Source: Axinella damicornis
Taxonomy: Eukaryota; Porifera; Demospongiae; Axinellida; Axinellidae
Assembly: GCA_963931865.1 (NCBI GenBank)
Contig: OZ007514.1
Coordinates: 4,876,646 to 4,940,645, forward strand
Direction: 5' to 3'
Length of the DNA: 64,000 nt
A program made the position numbers and the translations under genes. The notes beneath the pieces were generated by a model. The model was not told the DNA's origin and did no database searches. It saw only the letters and a list, made by a program, of their open reading frames with translations. This document shows positions 11,607 through 23,316 of this stretch, in pieces; within the stretch, counting starts at the first letter, position 1; each line of letters starts with the position of its first letter.

Positions 11607-13952
11607 TAGGCGACTAAAAAGTGGTACGGCCAAAACCGTACCGGCCGTATACCGGCCGTACCGGCCGCGCCGGCCCTGATTATTATAATACAGCAGCTAC
11701 TTGTTCACCCGTCTTGTAATAGGTAATTCAGTATACATGTAGCAAGTATCCTTCAGTGGGTCATAACTTCTTTGTACGCTCCAGGAAACCCAGTTGCTTG
11801 TGATGCAAGCGGACAAGAATGTGTATATAACAATTCAGGCACAGACACTGCGCATGCGTATTCCTAGTATTATCCATAATCGGGCAGTGTGTTTTCCTCG
11901 CATCTTGGCGTAGACACTCACTGGTACCCTCTATAGTGCTGCAATACGGATATCAGGGACCACAACGAGGTAATTGGTAAGTTTGCTATCCCTCCTTCAT
12001 CACACATTTTTTACACTTGTAGCTAGCTAGCTAGAATATTAATGCTATCTCCCCAATATAATTTTGGTAGCTACCTATTGGCACTACATGGAGCACAGAA
12101 AGTACTGGCAAGGGCTGGGAAGTTTGCTTAAAACCCTTTATCCCAATGACGTCTAGATCTATAGATGTCATTTAGACAAGATTTAGCTAGACCATAGCGC
12201 TAGGAGTGCCTACAGATTTATCCCAAGCAGTATTGATTTGCAAGTCCTCAAGATCACTGCATGATACTTGAGTCATACTTGAGGTCACGCCCTTCAAAGA
12301 AAATTCAGCGGTAGTTGACACTTGAGTCATACTTGCAGTAGTCTCAGCCCCAGACCCAAACCAACCCCAGCGCGGATCACTTGGAAGCGATCCACGCTGG
12401 GGTTGGTTTGGGTGTAGGATGGTCATGCAACGTACAGTCTTAACAAATACTTCACTAGAACAACAATTTTTTTTTTTTTTGTGAGCTAGTCTGCTTCTGC
12501 AGCTTTCGTAAATGAGTAGCTAGTTGTAGTCTTGAAGGTATTTTCACCTGAAATAAATTGCACCGCTTCCTTCAGAGGTACTTAGCATTCAGTAACTGTT
12601 GCTAGTTCCAATTATTTTGTCCATGGCAGTTTCTTGTACACAGTAAAAAGTAATGGGCTGTTTTAACCAGACTCTGGTCACCATAAGTTGCATCTCAGTG
12701 CCTCCTCCACTGTGGTGATCAAGGAATGTGACCACAATCACAAATGTTGTGTCTATAGCTCCACTTCTAATGTTTCGTAGTTATATATAGATACATTAAT
12801 TAATTAATTGTTTACCTATCTGCATGTCTGTTGGAGGTCATGCAGGTCTACTGGGTTTTCCTATCTGATTATATATAATAGGATCAAAGTATAGGCTGCA
12901 CTTGTGTGCTCATTCCGTGATCACCATGCAAGGAGGCAACTGAGGTGACCACAGCCTGGTTGAAACAACCCTTTTACAGTGATATATCATAGAGTTGGTA
13001 GACTCTATATGTAGGGATACGACGTACACGCACGCAATACATGCTAATACAAAAAAATCTCTCAAAATCTCAAAATGGTAAACTTGTAAGCCTTTATAAC
13101 CACATACCATTCATCTTCGAGTGTTTTCATGACCAACAAGGCTCCTCACGTTGCAAAAAACCGTTGCGAAAGTGCCACACCAGGTGCTAGCAAAACGGGC
13201 AAATTGTTTTCTTTCTTCTTCTTTCTTTCTTTCTTTCTTCACACGGGCTAGCTCAGCGTCGCCTCAACCTATCATGATGGTTTTCGCACGAAACAGCAGC
13301 ATTTTACACTGAGCAGTGCATCAGCCCATCGCTAAATTCTCTGTGCCTATAATATGTTACTACCTTCTGTGTTCTGTGAGAGGGCTGAATGCCTATATCT
13401 AGACTCAACAATATATAAATGTCGCTACTATCTGGTATATTATCTATGGTTTCAAACAGTGATAATTTGCTGGCTTAGTATCTATCCAGAAAAGTGTTGA
13501 CTTGGGTCTGATTCTTCAGCCAATTCTAATACCGGAGTCAATATTTACCAGGCACCTACTAACTCTAAGGACACCGACTTCCGCTCTGTGCCTGCTGCTA
13601 AAAAAATGACATAAACAAGTAATCAAAAACATTTAAAAATGTAACAGGATGTAGGGATACCAGAACAGCAAAAGGTAAGGAAACAAGGTAGGGATGATCA
13701 CACAAAACAGTGAAGTATACAATCCCCCTACATATACATACCTTTCTTCATTATACACGTATATGGAAAAAGATCTCAGAGCCTAGGTACGAGGCTAGAG
13801 GAGGCTAGCATCCCCTCCCATTACACTGCCTACATACAATTAACCCAGTAGCCAGTCACGTAATATGTAACAATTCAGCGTTGGGACTAGTGTTGAAGAC
13901 TGCTTCCACTTCAGGCATTGAACATTAGTCTTCTGTGTGACATTTATTTTCA
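11607..13952. other. Intergenic stretch upstream of the galactosyltransferase gene
   Basis: No gene is supported. It contains a 24-bp-arm hairpin at 12355-12412, a poly-T run near 12468, a TTTC microsatellite near 13210-13240, and AT-rich sequence. The 5' untranslated exon of the next gene probably ends in the acceptor at about 13953. Confidence 0.5.
12355..12412. repeat. Near-perfect hairpin, 24-bp arms
   Basis: CCCAAACCAACCCCAGCG on the left pairs with its reverse complement on the right across a loop of about 10 bases, with a single mismatch in the arms. It may be a remnant of a foldback element or a transcribed hairpin; flanks give no promoter evidence. Confidence 0.75.
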
Positions 13953-13994
13953 GATTTCTCTGTCAAAGGATTACTGTGACATTTACTCCACACC

Positions 13995-15131
13995 ATGATG
14001 AGACTCTGGCAGGTTTTCGTCTGCCTTGCCATCTTTACTGTTTTTGCCATGATCTTCAGAAAGATTGACGTGCGGCATTTTCACCATGTGCCTATAAGCA
14101 AAACAGTTGCCACCTTACTACAAAATTCTACTGCTACTGAGGGCAGTCCTAATTGCAACTGCACATGCGTTGACCGTGGAGTGACAGCCGATGATTTGAT
14201 ATTGAACTCTTCCAATGTACCATCAAACACTTCACACAACTCTGGACAAACACGCATGTTCCAACACCATATGTCAGCGACAAATACTCCAGCCCATAGT
14301 AATGACCACATCCCATCAAGCTCAGACTCACTAGAACATGCAACTTCAGAAAGTAATATTGCAAACTCAAAAGTGCAAAATACCACAGCTACAGAGAAGA
14401 AGCACTACCTTCTCTTTGTAGCAATTATGTCACATTACCAGGGTTATAACCAGCGTGTTGCCATCAGAAAAACGTGGATGAAAATGCACAACCAAGATGA
14501 TATAAATCCCCCCCTCATTCTTGTCAAGTTTGTGATAGGTACGATGAACCTATCAACTGCTGCAGTAGAAAATCTCACCATCGAAGAAGACGCTAACCAT
14601 GATTTAGTGCTCTTACGACATCTGGTAGACACCTACAGCAACCTCACACGGAAAGTACTGTACACGCTTGTCTGGGCGGATGAGAATGTGAACTTTTCCT
14701 ATCTACTAAAATGTGATACAGACTCTTTCGTCCGCTTGGATAGACTTGCCAAGGAACTCTCAAAGAGGCCATCAACGAAGGACTTTTACTGGGGAAATAT
14801 TGTTACAAAGGCTGTGCCTAGAAAAGCGGGGAAGTGGGCTGAACATAATTGGTTTCTGTGTGATCACTATCTGCCTTATGCTATGGGAGCAGGATATGTG
14901 ATTTCCAGCAATCTTGTTAACAGGATTGCTGTGAATTCAGAAGGCCTACAACTCTACTTCTGTGAAGATGTGTCAGTTGGTTTGTGGCTGAGTCCCTTCA
15001 ATATTGAGAGGAAACACGATATAAGGTTTGTGTACAGCGTGTGCAGGAATCAGTACCTTGCTCGTAACCAAAGTCCTAAGGATATGTACCGGCTACACAG
15101 TAACCTACTGAAAACTGGAAACCTCTGCTGA
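13995..15131 (+). CDS. B3GALT6: Beta-1,3-galactosyltransferase, glycosyltransferase family 31 (B3GALT6 type)
   Basis: A single uninterrupted frame encodes 378 residues. Residues about 5-22 form a hydrophobic signal anchor (LWQVFVCLAIFTVFAMIF), as in type II Golgi enzymes. A Ser/Thr/Asn-rich stem follows to about residue 130. The catalytic domain shows RVAIRKTW, the DxD metal motif in LLKCDTDSF, YWG, LCDHYLPYAMGAGYV and the acidic EDVSVGLWLSP motif. Family 31 members of this type add galactose in beta-1,3 linkage; B3GALT6 builds the proteoglycan linker. The middle DxD is DTD rather than DDD, which keeps the metal ligands. The acceptor TTATTTTCAG at about 13952 suggests a spliced 5' leader. A TA-flanked MITE begins 25 bp after the stop codon. 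Exact acceptor specificity cannot be read from sequence. Confidence 0.9.
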   Translation: MMRLWQVFVCLAIFTVFAMIFRKIDVRHFHHVPISKTVATLLQNSTATEGSPNCNCTCVDRGVTADDLILNSSNVPSNTSHNSGQTRMFQHHMSATNTPAHSNDHIPSSSDSLEHATSESNIANSKVQNTTATEKKHYLLFVAIMSHYQGYNQRVAIRKTWMKMHNQDDINPPLILVKFVIGTMNLSTAAVENLTIEEDANHDLVLLRHLVDTYSNLTRKVLYTLVWADENVNFSYLLKCDTDSFVRLDRLAKELSKRPSTKDFYWGNIVTKAVPRKAGKWAEHNWFLCDHYLPYAMGAGYVISSNLVNRIAVNSEGLQLYFCEDVSVGLWLSPFNIERKHDIRFVYSVCRNQYLARNQSPKDMYRLHSNLLKTGNLC

Positions 15132-15155
15132 CTGTGTTCCATTCACATGCATGTA

Positions 15156-15355
15156 CAGTCAAACCTCCGAACAAAGGACACTTTGGGAACAATATAAATT
15201 TAATCTTTTGTCCTTTGTAGAGAGGTTGTCCTCTTCTCGGAGGTTCAAAATGTATTAGAACCATAGGCAAACCAATTATTTGGGACCTTGAAAAGCGTCC
15301 TTTGTAGATAGGTTTGTTACCTATCTCGGAGGGTCCACTATTGGAGGTTTGACTG
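15156..15355. mobile_element. 200-bp MITE with TA target duplication
   Basis: CAGTCAAACCTCC at the left end pairs with GGAGGTTTGACTG at the right end, with TA on both sides, as for Tc1/mariner-type insertions. Internal GTCCTTTGTAGAGAGG and GTCCTTTGTAGATAGG repeats are visible. It lies in the 3' flank of the galactosyltransferase gene and may supply part of its 3' UTR. Confidence 0.9.
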
Positions 15356-15944
15356 TAATTGATATTGGTGCACACAACCAACCATTCATAAAGTTGCAGC
15401 GAATGATGATTTCTGATGTATGTGCAATAATGCAGTACACATCGAGCCGCCCCGGCACGATGCGCCCTTGTTATTTTTTTTCAATAGGAAGCTATGATAG
15501 CATCCTCAGCTATACCACATTAATTTTATTAAGCACAACCGGTAGGCTCTTCCACATTATGCTAAAAACAATTACCTATCAGCTATGCCATTGATCCTCC
15601 CCTATTCCATATGCATGTTATGCATCCGTGAAACATTACAACAATAATCTCTTTTGTTGTATTGGAGCAATAAGGATGGTTCAGTATTATAGAGCGTTCC
15701 TGTTGCTTGCAAAAGGAGATGTTCAGAATTGGGAAAAAATTCTCAATAGCTGCTGATGAAGGCTGAACGGGGAGGGTACACTTTCATGCTTCAGCATGCA
15801 TGGATGGTGCCCAGACCCTTCCTCCCCTCCCCGGGTCTGGTTCCGAGACTATCTACACAATAAGTACTAGTAGGGCTGTATTTCCTGATACTGTGTACAT
15901 GTCTCATGGGTTAACTTTGGCCTACAACATGGCATTTGTTTTTT

Positions 15945-16075
15945 TTTTGCTAACAGCACGTAAGTGAACTGTGAGTCAGGCTGTTTGAAGCGGCCTAGCA
16001 GACCCAGCCTATAATATATGCACACTGCATGGTCCTGCACAACATACATGCTCTGCAGGACATGTTTAAACAGCA
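15945..16075. repeat. Dispersed repeat, copy 2 (GTGAGTCAGGCT family)
   Basis: Matches 9527-9670 in order and orientation (GAACTGTGAGTCAGGCT, TGCACACTG, CTCTGCAGGAC). It lies next to the 3' end of the LINE fragment that follows, so it could be tail sequence of that LINE. Confidence 0.5.
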
Positions 16076-16129
16076 TGAACTAATGAAAGTGTGCCTCATG
16101 ATCACTGTTTTTTTTTTGTTGTTTTTTTT

Positions 16130-16890
16130 TGTTTATAAAAGTTTATGCAATAAGTGCATAGGATACACAATAGCAAGTGAAAGCTAATATAAAGTGTACC
16201 CAGAAGATAAGATTATTACAGTACAAGTTTGCTCTTAAATAAAAACAATGATTGAGCTGATACAGTAGACCAGGGCAGGGAATTCCACATGGATATAGCA
16301 TGAGGTACAAAAGAGTACTGGAAAGAGTTAGTGTAAGCATGAGGTTGATGGAATTGGAGAGGGTGGCTTGTACGCTGACTATAGTTTGCTCGGGGGACCA
16401 AAATACCAGAAGGGAAGGAACACAAATTATAAACAATTTTGTATAACGTACACAGTTTTAGGTGTAACCGGCGGGTAGCTAGGGAGGGAATACCTGTCAG
16501 CTCGAGGAGCTCCTGATAGCCCAGATCCCATCTTCTGGTTGCAATTTTGCATGCAAATTTTTGAATGTCCTCTAGCTTGTTTCGGTTTTTCTGGGTATGA
16601 GGGTCCCAAACTTCAGAGGCATATTCCATGTGAGGGCGAACAAGGGATTGATAAAGCTGCACCAACGTTGTACTATCAGTGTTGCCATAAAACCGTCTAT
16701 ATAGCAAGCCCAGGATCCTTTTAGCTTTTGAGCATGTGGACTCGATGTGAGGTGACCATGACATGTCTGATGACAGTAACAACCCAAGGTATTTGAAGTG
16801 CTGAACTTGCTCGATATCACAGCCATTTAAAGTCAGAGTAGGGGGTGTTGATGACTGACTTTTTCTTGACACTAGCATGCATTTGCACTT
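16130..16890 (-). mobile_element. 5'-truncated LINE, reverse-transcriptase C-terminal part
   Basis: A 220-residue open frame (16878-16216) encodes the region after the catalytic core of a non-LTR retrotransposon reverse transcriptase. Typical strings are FKYLGLLLSSDMSW, RILGLLYRRFY, LVRPHMEYASEVWDPH and YSFVPHAISMWNSLP. The YADD core and the endonuclease are absent. The family resembles jockey/CR1-like elements. The 3' end borders a T-rich stretch on the plus strand at 16110-16130, read as poly-A on the element strand. Confidence 0.85.
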
Positions 16891-17128
16891 TGCATGATTG
16901 AAAGTTAAATAGTTAGCTGTTCAAGAGGTAGCTAAGACCAAGTGATTCCAACACACAAATGGAATGAATGAATGAAGTTTAGTGAGTCAGGCCGAAGTAG
17001 ATAGCTACATATCGCATCAACATAGGAAAATCACTCTTGCTGTACGTCTTTTTTTTTTTAACTGGATAAAGACTTAGCAAGGGACACACATTTAGCTACA
17101 ATAGCTATTACTGGTGCATCCAAAACAT

Positions 17129-18150
17129 TTACACAAACATAAATCTCCTTAAGCGGTACTTAAAACAGTAAAATGATGAAGAAGAGGTAATATCATAAAG
17201 TAGGCCATTCCATAGATAACAAGTGTTGGGAACGAAGGAATACAATAAAGAATTTGTATATGCAAATGGTTGATACAATAGATTACCAGACACTGAGCGG
17301 GTTGACATAGGATGAGTGTGAAAGCCTGACCGGAGGTTAATTAAGTTCTCAGGGAAACAGAAGATGTTGTTGGCGATCTTGTACATAGTGCAGAGCTTGA
17401 GAAACACTCGACGGTCATGAATGGTTGGAAGACCAAGGATGTGCCAGAGGTCACTGTATGAGCCTGACCAGTTTTTAGTACAAATCTTACAAGCTAGCTC
17501 TTACACAGACTCGAGTTTTTCAATGTCCTTTTCCAGATGAGGATCCCACAGCACACAGCAATACTCCAGTAACATGCGAATTTTTTTACAGCTTCCAGTG
17601 CTTGTGTGCCTTTACTTGTGTGGGGATCCCATAGCTGACAGGTATATTCGAGGTGAGGCCGTATACAGGTCAGGTAGATACAGAGCAGAGTGTTGGTGTC
17701 AGCCCATGTGTAAAACTGTCTGTACAGCATACCCACAAGTTTTCTGGCTTTGGTGCATATCTGGTCAATGTGGTCGTTCCAAGTTAGTTTTGATGTCATT
17801 GATTAAAACTCCTAAGTATTAGTATCGGTAACTTTCAACCTGTTCCAGTACACTGCTACATAATCACAGTCCTGCAGGTGGGAGGTGGGGTTGTTTCCTT
17901 TTTGATGCGATAATGTATTTAGACTTTGAGGGGTTCAGCGTTAGGTGACAGTTTCTTATGCATTCGTGGATAGCATCAATGTCTCTCTGCAGATCGCTAT
18001 AAGCGTCAGGATGATAAATGGGCTTAAAGAGGAGAATGTCGTCAGCATACATTGTTATTTTCGATCCAGAGAGGAGACATGGTTTGTGTATAGATCATGC
18101 ATCAGGAACTACAAGGGTCCCAAGACACTGCCCTGAGGAACCCCAGATGG
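17129..18150 (-). mobile_element. Decayed LINE reverse-transcriptase fragment
   Basis: A related copy in the same orientation. At the upper end the reverse strand reads GVPQGSVLGPL (18110-18150), then MYADDILLF with the catalytic Asp pair (18052), LNPSKSKY, HIDQICTKARKLVGMLYRQF, RPHLEYTCQLWDPH and YSFVPNTCYLWNGL. At least three frame breaks and stops interrupt it. It is more complete 5' than the copy at 16.1 kb but more decayed. Not functional. Confidence 0.85.
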
Positions 18151-18295
18151 GAGCATGGGGGTAGGGCTGGGGTAGGAGGGTGGGTCTGGGGTGAGAGGGT
18201 GGGGCTGGGGTGGGAGCATGGGGGTGGGGCTGGGTGGGGGGCAAGGTGGAGAGGGTGGGTGCAAGGGGTATGTGGGAGGGTGAGGGAGATGTGCT
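18150..18295. repeat. G-rich minisatellite (GGGTGGGGCTGGG type)
   Basis: Irregular units of about 20-25 bp built from GGGGTGGGGCTGGGGTGGGA follow the LINE fragment directly. The strand bias for G makes quadruplex formation possible. Confidence 0.75.
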
Positions 18296-18892
18296 GCCTG
18301 TTATGTGAATAATTTATGTGTTGTAACTTATAATTATTAATACATGTTCACAATTTACATATTATTGATACCCCAATTTTACAAGAATGCCGTTCATGAG
18401 CAGTTTAGCAATATACCTTTCAATTACACTGCATGATCTTGATTTTACAATCGAAGGATTAATAAAAAAAACTCTAATATTACATGCATGAATTAGGATT
18501 GACTTCCATGGATGTAGATTCTAATAGAAACAGTGAAGAGACCGATCTGTCCCTGTACCATCCAAGCTGACGTCACAATTCGAGAATACGGAAAAGGATG
18601 GCAGCTATTTAGCGTTTTTGGAGATAGCAGCTTCTATGGCGATCTCGGCAAACACAATCATGCACCAACAATGCTTCTAGTATGTGTTGAATAGGACGAA
18701 ATGTGATTGCTACGTAGGCTATTAAAGCCGCTTACCAGTGACACAGGACACGTTTTGATTGATACTGCATATAGGGTAGGTGCAGGTATTATGAGACTAA
18801 AGCCAATGTATTTCGGTACACCAAGATGGCGGCTTCCGGATAGTATACGGAAATTCTACGGAAAATGTGACGTAATGCAACGGGTCTATAGT

Positions 18893-19032
18893 TAGACTAT
18901 GGCCTTGAGTGCATGGTTTATGGGAAATAACCATGAGAGGCTGTTTGTTTAGGCCACAAGGCGCAGCGGAGTGGTCTAAATAAACAGCCTCAAGTGGGAT
19001 TTCCCATAAACCTCGAAAGGGCATAGTCCGAT
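18893..19032. mobile_element. Foldback element, about 140 bp
   Basis: GACTATGGCC, GGTTTATGGGAAAT and GAGGCTGTTT on the left reappear as reverse complements AAACAGCCTC, ATTTCCCATAAACC and GGGCATAGTC on the right. The loop is about 30 bp. No coding frame. Confidence 0.75.
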
Positions 19033-19412
19033 GTAACTGGCTTGTACTATAGCTACCTGAATTAGAGATCCTTGCATGCTCCAACACTCCACAATGCGCT
19101 GAGCCATGGTCTAATTTTTAATTTCCGGCATAAACACTGAGTCATCATGCTCTAAACCCACAGCTGTTGCACGGTTGCATGGCTTTGGAATATAAACCAC
19201 AGACCACAGACGGTGCCTTTGAACCTCCTACGCACTATAGTACAATTACGTGAAAACAACCTTGTAGGCAAATATTTCTATTTCGACTTTCACACATTCA
19301 TACAAAATATTGAAAACCTAATTCTGCAACCAGAATGTACTAAGCAAATCACCACCATGCAAAACCACAATTAAAATACAATGATACAAGTCAGTCTGGA
19401 TCATTTATCAAG

Positions 19413-20173
19413 TTAGCGCAGGTGGTATTTTATCACTTCAGCAGCGGTAGGAAAAGCGACATGTGTGTCCATCCCCTCACGTGGAAGATCTGGAATGATA
19501 GGCATCATATGCTTTCCTGCAGTTGTAATACGATTCCCCTCAAATGTGAGTGTTGTGATTGGAGTCCAATGCCAATCAGGATGATCGTAATACTTTTGGG
19601 ACTCACTCAAGTTGGTGGGGTAAAGGTGAAGAGCTACAGCTATCTGAGAGGCGGGTACTCCTTTGGTCATGTAGTACGATCCTCCTGGAACAGGAATGGG
19701 TTTACCATCCTTTCCTATGGGAGGTTTGTCCGTCTCGTCTCTGAAAATAAATCCTTTCTGCTGTGACAGGCGCAGGTCAATTTTCAGAACACATGGAAAC
19801 ATGTTCGGCTCAACAGTTTCACCTTTCTCGTCCTTTTTATTTAGAAGGATTTCAAAGTGCTCAACATATCGTTTGACCGTAAACCACTCACTGGTCAAGA
19901 ACACCTTTCCCTTGGAGTCCCTCATGAAAAATTCTCCCCCCTTCAAGGCAGATATTCCTTTCCCAGGACTATCAGGCTGCAAACCTTTCTGTGATAAACC
20001 TTGCAAGTTTCCCTCAGGTGTGACGTGGTAGAAGGTAACAACAGGATCTGGAGAGCAAATTTAATGAATCACCATCCATTAAATGCTTTCTGCATGGGCC
20101 TGAATGAGTGGGTTTGTCAATTCCAAGGCTGAGACTTACACAGGTACTTGTCCTCAAAGTAGTTGTCCTGCAT
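19413..20173 (-). CDS. ADP-ribosyltransferase-like protein, 222 residues
   Basis: Two exons: 20173-20140 and 20047-19413, joined at a phase-1 intron with donor GTAAGTCT and acceptor CTCTCCAG. The start ATG (MQDNYF) has an in-frame stop two codons upstream, so the frame is bounded. Near the N-terminus is TFYHVTPEGNL followed by GLQP and then KVFLTSEWFTVKRYVEHF. In known ADP-ribosyltransferase-fold proteins a similar YH(G/V)T motif binds NAD and a VFLT segment follows. A later SYYMTKGVPASQI matches the place of the third motif, where a catalytic Glu would be expected but Ser is seen. The fold is therefore an inference, and activity is doubtful. It could be a regulatory or degenerate relative. 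No signal peptide is seen. The nearest look-alikes I know are bacterial, so horizontal origin is possible. Confidence 0.5.
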
Positions 20174-20287
20174 AGATTATTTGGGTATGCCTCAAGATAC
20201 TCACAATTGGAGCTAGCGGAGTCTGATATTGGTGACTTTAGATAGGTATACGGAGCAGAATTAATCGGTGGCTGGCAACAATCCACA

Positions 20288-20319
20288 AGCCTCATTCCCA
20301 GGCCTGGGAATGAGGCTAG
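20288..20319. mobile_element. Minimal hairpin of the TAGCCTCGTTCCCAG family
   Basis: CCTCATTCCCAGGCCTGGGAATGAGG is a loopless palindrome made of just the family's two ends. It lies in the first 200 bp upstream of the ADP-ribosyltransferase-like start. Confidence 0.65.
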
Positions 20320-21221
20320 GCCGGACCCTAGTGTACTACACAACTGATCAGCTGAAGATCATGTGAGATTTCAGCAAGAGAGGCTAAAACAGCAAGAAGT
20401 CAGATTACAAGGTATATGCGAGAATGATCGTCTGAGGAGCGCCAAGAATGCAGACTATACAAGCTGAGTACATGGTTGGTCCTGTTTCAGTGGGTTCTTG
20501 CCACAAACTATAGAATAACATTGGCTAGCAGACTGGGGATTGGTACATATGATTGGTAACATAACATGATTTGTTAGTCATCTGATTGCATGGCAGAAAA
20601 GTGTTTTACTATCTACAATTTTTCTCAACCGTAGCCGCTCTAATCTTTCTAATTCTGTCCAAGCCTCCAGATGCGTCACAGTCCAGGGACTCATTCCTAT
20701 TATTGCATCAACCAATTCTCTCTAATGGCACAGCATGGCTAGCTTGACAACACATTCGAACAGCGAACAGTAGTCATCACTGGCTGTGAACATTGATCTT
20801 ATTGTGTGCCCAAGGGATACGGATGGCCCACGTAGGAGAAACGGCAGCAACAGTCTCATCTTGCAAAAGTACCTTGTGAGGTGATTAGAATTATTTTTAG
20901 ACCAATGCATAATTAGAGCGCCTACGGCTACTTGGTTAATGCTAATTCAAACAAGGCAGTGCTTGTTTAATTAACAGTGGGGGCTAGTGAAGTTTACTCA
21001 AGTGTGGTACACTGCATGTCAGTCAGAGCTGATGCCTCATTGGCCTCTCACAACAACCACAGCATTCTTGGAATTAGCATGGGAAGGATAGTCATCCAAC
21101 TCTACTAGCCATATATACATGCAGGTGGAAACTAACTGACTGGTTTTCAATTGCATTCCCTGTAAACCACATACCAAATATGCTCACTGTGGAAACTACA
21201 TTGTTGAAGTAACAATACATT

Positions 21222-21562
21222 TGTCATCCAATGACTTGCAGTTGTGAGTCGTGCTATGATCAGCAGATGCATTCCATGACTATGAATTACAAGCTGCATC
21301 AAACCAACCATGATGCCGCGTTTGCAGTGGCATATTCCGCAGTGGAGGGGGCACTGAGATGCAATTATGGTGGTGACCCAGAGCCTGGTTAAACCAACCC
21401 ATCATCTCGTGCCTCCTCCTCTGTGAAATGTGCCACTGCAAAACATCATGGTTGCTTAGTTGCAGTTTATTATAGTCAACGCCATGGGATGCATCTGCAC
21501 TGATCATAACCATTGCATGTGCAACACAAACTCACAACTGCAAGCAAGTCATGGGATGACAA
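21222..21562. mobile_element. Foldback element with 60-70 bp arms
   Basis: Left TGTCATCCAATGACTTGCAG and following bases pair with the reverse complement near 21540-21562. Inner arms ACCAACCATGATG and GCAGTGGCA pair with TGCCACTGCA and CATCATGGTT. No coding content. Confidence 0.8.
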
Positions 21563-22384
21563 ACGTGACAAGTAGCCTCGCATGTAGCCACCTGTGTTTG
21601 CCATTGCAGTACCGAAATGCTGAGGTAAGGAGGCTTGAGTATGAGGCTACTATAGGCAAGTGGGCATGTTGTCTAGGACGTGTGGAAGCCAACTAAATCT
21701 TTATTGTAAGGACTTTGGAATGCTTGGTGAATTGATATTGATGCCACTACCCAATTGTTACTACAGGTAGTAATTTTAATGAAACGGGGTAGATCTGCAT
21801 GAGATAGACATCCACTTTGGGGGTTATATACCTTGTCAGGCTAACAGGACTGTGTACAAACGCACATGTGTGTGCATATTTTATGATGTAGGCAAACAAG
21901 TAAGCTTATGACTGTACGGTAGCTACTTCTTGCTGGACCAATAGACTACCAATACGCGATTTTTCGCACACAGGGGGAAAAATACGTCTGGTAATCTGCC
22001 TATTCCGTTTTGGTTCCGGTGTGCCGGAATGCTGGCGCATTGTTCTATTTCAATTTAACGTGTGACGTAATGTAGGATTACATTCTGAAATCCACACGCA
22101 TCGCGCGAGCTGTCCAAGAACATGTCAGGCAATTGACACCGCTTGTTTGAGACTAGGCTATTCTAGCCTTCGAAAAGAGCAGGAGAAAGCCGTGAATAAC
22201 TTTGCTAGTGTTTTGAACATGACAACAAAGCAAGTAAGCATGCATTCTGTTGATGTGACATGCAATAATTTTGAATTCCGTGAACCAAAACGGTTTCCAG
22301 AATTTACTTCCCCTTTCGGTGGAATGTAATGTCTGGCCTGCGAGACTAGGGGGGCGGGGGATGAGAGTTTACAACAAACAACAC

Positions 22385-22844
22385 ACTGGTACCTAGTCTA
22401 GCCGCTAGCCCCTCTCCGCCCGGCCGGTCAAGCGGGCGCGCGGCGAAGCCGCGCGCGGAGGGCGGAGAGGGTCTAGCAAACATTGCACTTGATCACGTTT
22501 CTCTGGAATGCCAATTACATGTACCTGTGAACCGGTGGAGTGCCAGCTGGAGTTGAGGACGACTTCTGTACGCTTGGAGGCATCCAGGTTGGACTAGTTT
22601 AGCTCGAGTGTAGGCTATTAGAGGCTCTCCACCGGGCTGATCGCACGCAAACGGCTCGGTTTACAACCACGAGAGTCATGAATAAAATTGGAACGAATCG
22701 CTTCAGTGAGATCTAATTGGTCAGTTGAAACGCAATCAAGTGCAATGTTTGCTAGACCCTCTCCGCCCTCCGCGCGCGGCTTCGCCGCACGCCCACTTGA
22801 CCGGCCAGGCGGAGAGGGGCTAGCGGCTAGACTGACTGGTACCA
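22385..22844. mobile_element. Compound foldback: about 110-bp arms, each containing its own GC-rich hairpin
   Basis: Left arm 22385-22495 and right arm 22732-22844 are reverse complements with few differences. Each arm contains CCTCTCCGCC and GGCGGAGAGG around CGCGCGGCGAAGCCGCGCG, so it can also fold on itself. The 235-bp centre is unrelated single-copy-looking sequence. Confidence 0.85.
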
Positions 22845-23179
22845 GACTATTCGTGCGCGAATAGCTGAGACTAAGTGACTCATACTACTATTGGTTACTT
22901 GTTTTTTGCAATTTAGTACCCAGTGAACCCTTGCTACAGTGCTAGAGTTCAGTGGCATTTACTGAGTTCTTCCACAGGTCCACATGATGTACAAGTTATG
23001 CATGATTAAAGTTGACGTGCTTCTGTATAACTATTAAACACAGGAAAGTCCCATGAACATACACAGCTAGACAGGCCTACCTGCAACGGTCGCCATACTG
23101 ATAGTGGTGATCGAGTTCCAGTCTTCCAGAGCAAGCCAGTCACAGTTCACAAGCTGACATATGGTATGTGGTGCAGTAC

Positions 23180-23235
23180 TAGCCTCGTTCCCAGGCCCAC
23201 ACGCGTTTCGCGTGTGGGCCTGGGAACGAGGCTAG
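23180..23235. mobile_element. Hairpin element, TAGCCTCGTTCCCAG family
   Basis: Perfect stem with core GCCCACACGCG/CGCGTGTGGGC. TGCAGTAC repeats on both sides as the 8-bp target duplication. It lies about 80 bp upstream of the Sushi receptor start codon. Confidence 0.85.
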
Positions 23236-23316
23236 TGCAGTACAGACCTCGAGGACCGCGCCCACTATGACGTCATAAGCAAACAGCGCGGTGCAGGTGC
23301 GGGTGGAGGCGAGGAC

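Larger units (their letters stand above)
20341..23310. other. Intergenic region dominated by foldback elements
   Basis: No gene is supported between the ADP-ribosyltransferase-like gene and the Sushi receptor. It contains foldbacks at 21222-21562 and 22385-22844 and a hairpin element at 23180-23235. Confidence 0.5.

Noticed and set aside
22147..22329. Short plus-strand open frame of 60 codons
   Set aside because: No splice context and no recognisable motif; the flanks are foldback elements.
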